A DNA stretch of 64,000 bases, taken from NCBI GenBank assembly GCA_903892415.1, contig CAITIQ010000473.1, positions 1 through 64,000 of the forward strand, read 5' to 3'. Shown here in pieces: positions 63,221 to 64,000 of this stretch. Made by a program: the position numbers and the translations under genes. This stretch comes from an uncultured delta proteobacterium. GTDB lineage: Bacteria; Myxococcota_A; Polyangia; Polyangiales; Polyangiaceae. The notes beneath the pieces were generated by a model that did no database searches, had not been told where the DNA came from, and saw only the letters and a list, made by a program, of their open reading frames with translations. Each line of letters begins with the position of its first letter. Position 1 is the stretch's first letter.

Positions 63221-64000
63221 ATGAAACGAACGTTTGGGTTGGCCTTCGTGGCCGCAGTCATGGGCTCCCTCGCGCTCCCGGTCTTAGCGGAGGACGCCAG
63301 CACAGTTGAGGCTCGCAGCCTGGTCGAGCGGGCCGAATACGATGAAGCCCTGAAGCTGATTGAGCGCATCGCCGATAAAGAAGATGCGGCGTTGCTACGT
63401 GCCGAGGTGCTGTTTCGTACCGGCAAGCTAGCCGAGGCGGAGAAGCAGGCTGCAAAGGCCGAGAAGGATGAAAAGCGCAAATTCGAGGCGACCACCTTGC
63501 GAGGCGAGATCCAAGCCGCGCAGGGGCAGCTGAGCGAAGCCGAAAAGACCTTCCGCTCGATCGAAGCAGAGCCGTCGGCTCGACGTGCGCGTCTGCGGCT
63601 GGGCGAACTGTTGATTCAGACCGGCCGCCGCAAAGACGCGCGCAAAGTGTTGCTCACGCTGATCGCCGATTACAACTCTGATGCTATCTCCGCGTCCGAC
63701 GCCCTGGGGCTCAGCTACGTTGGCCGAGCGCTGCACCTCTTGCGCAACGCACGCGAAGCCAACCAAGCCTTCTCAGAGGCTGAAAAGGCCGCAGGTAAGA
63801 AGCCGCCGCTCGAACTCTTGTTGTGGACGGCGGAGCTCTTTCTCGACAAGTACAACGAGAAAGACGGTGGGCGCGCCGTGCAAACCGCACTCGAACTAGC
63901 GCCTTCTGATCCGCGAGTACTCTCGCTCAGCGCACGGATGATGAGTGAGCACGACTTCGGCGCTGCCGCCGAAGAGGTGGCCAAGGCGCTTAAGGTCAAC
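63221..64000 (+). CDS. Secreted TPR-repeat protein, cut by the right edge
   Basis: ATG 63221 opens a signal peptide (MKRTFGLAFVAAVMGSLALP, cleavage near VLA-ED), then repeats of helical pairs rich in Ala/Glu/Lys, matching tetratricopeptide repeats (ARSLVERAEYDEALKLIERI, KLAEAEKQAAKAEKDEK). The reading frame is still open at the last base, so the gene continues outside the window. It begins 56 bases after hemH. TPR proteins of this kind usually scaffold protein complexes in the periplasm; the partner is unknown. Confidence 0.85.
   Translation, partial: MKRTFGLAFVAAVMGSLALPVLAEDASTVEARSLVERAEYDEALKLIERIADKEDAALLRAEVLFRTGKLAEAEKQAAKAEKDEKRKFEATTLRGEIQAAQGQLSEAEKTFRSIEAEPSARRARLRLGELLIQTGRRKDARKVLLTLIADYNSDAISASDALGLSYVGRALHLLRNAREANQAFSEAEKAAGKKPPLELLLWTAELFLDKYNEKDGGRAVQTALELAPSDPRVLSLSARMMSEHDFGAAAEEVAKALKVN

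Overview
This window looks like chromosomal DNA of a myxobacterium-like member of the Myxococcota. The DNA is GC-rich. It carries a thrombospondin-type-3 repeat protein ending in a MYXO-CTERM-like tail, many cysteine-rich and DUF4215-repeat lipoproteins, three eukaryote-like Ser/Thr kinases, and an AgmX/GltJ-like gliding protein. Both window edges cut genes. I saw no tRNA, rRNA, CRISPR array, insertion sequence, phage genes or replication origin. No gap between genes exceeds about 300 bases.

Left part (1-30.9 kb). Two adjacent surface proteins built from repeats (to 5.8 kb) are followed by a minus-strand run: a small lipoprotein, a GGDEF diguanylate cyclase downstream of a Ser/Thr kinase, a flavin-dependent halogenase-like oxidoreductase and an OmpA-like lipoprotein. 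Next come repeat lipoproteins, a saccharopine-dehydrogenase-like reductase and a cytochrome c lipoprotein. A plus-strand pair at 16.5-20.7 kb encodes a peroxisomal-MFE-2-like protein with three SCP2 domains and an SCPx-type thiolase, suggesting a lipid or sterol beta-oxidation module. A long minus-strand run (30.2 to 20.9 kb) holds a dicarboxylate/amino-acid transporter, two kinases, a STAND ATPase/winged-helix regulator split by an apparent frameshift, and a DUF4215 lipoprotein. YqeY and the AgmX/GltJ-like protein follow.

Central part (33.4-48.0 kb). This is the division and cell-wall (dcw) cluster: mraZ, rsmH, ftsL, ftsI, murE, mraY, ftsW, murG, murC, ftsQ, ftsA, ftsZ, ended by a strong intrinsic terminator. 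Most junctions overlap by a few bases. murF, murD, murB and ddl are absent. A promoter and two MraZ-box-like elements precede mraZ, and inverted repeats lie in the ftsQ-ftsA and ftsA-ftsZ gaps. FtsZ has an unusual His-Ala-Gln-Ala repeat in its C-terminal linker.

Right part (48.2-64 kb). Housekeeping and envelope genes: dnaJ, a GT-C mannosyltransferase-like protein, a SMI1/KNR4-like orphan, a PrsW-like membrane protein, an outer-membrane barrel candidate, tsaB, a Crp/Fnr regulator, a Tgl/PilF-like TPR lipoprotein, a short RodZ-like protein, recO, a paired sugar-kinase-like (APH fold) and APS-kinase-like gene, a lipoprotein, a eukaryote-type C-4 methylsterol-oxidase-like desaturase, a calcineurin-like phosphoesterase, ferrochelatase, and a TPR protein cut by the right edge.
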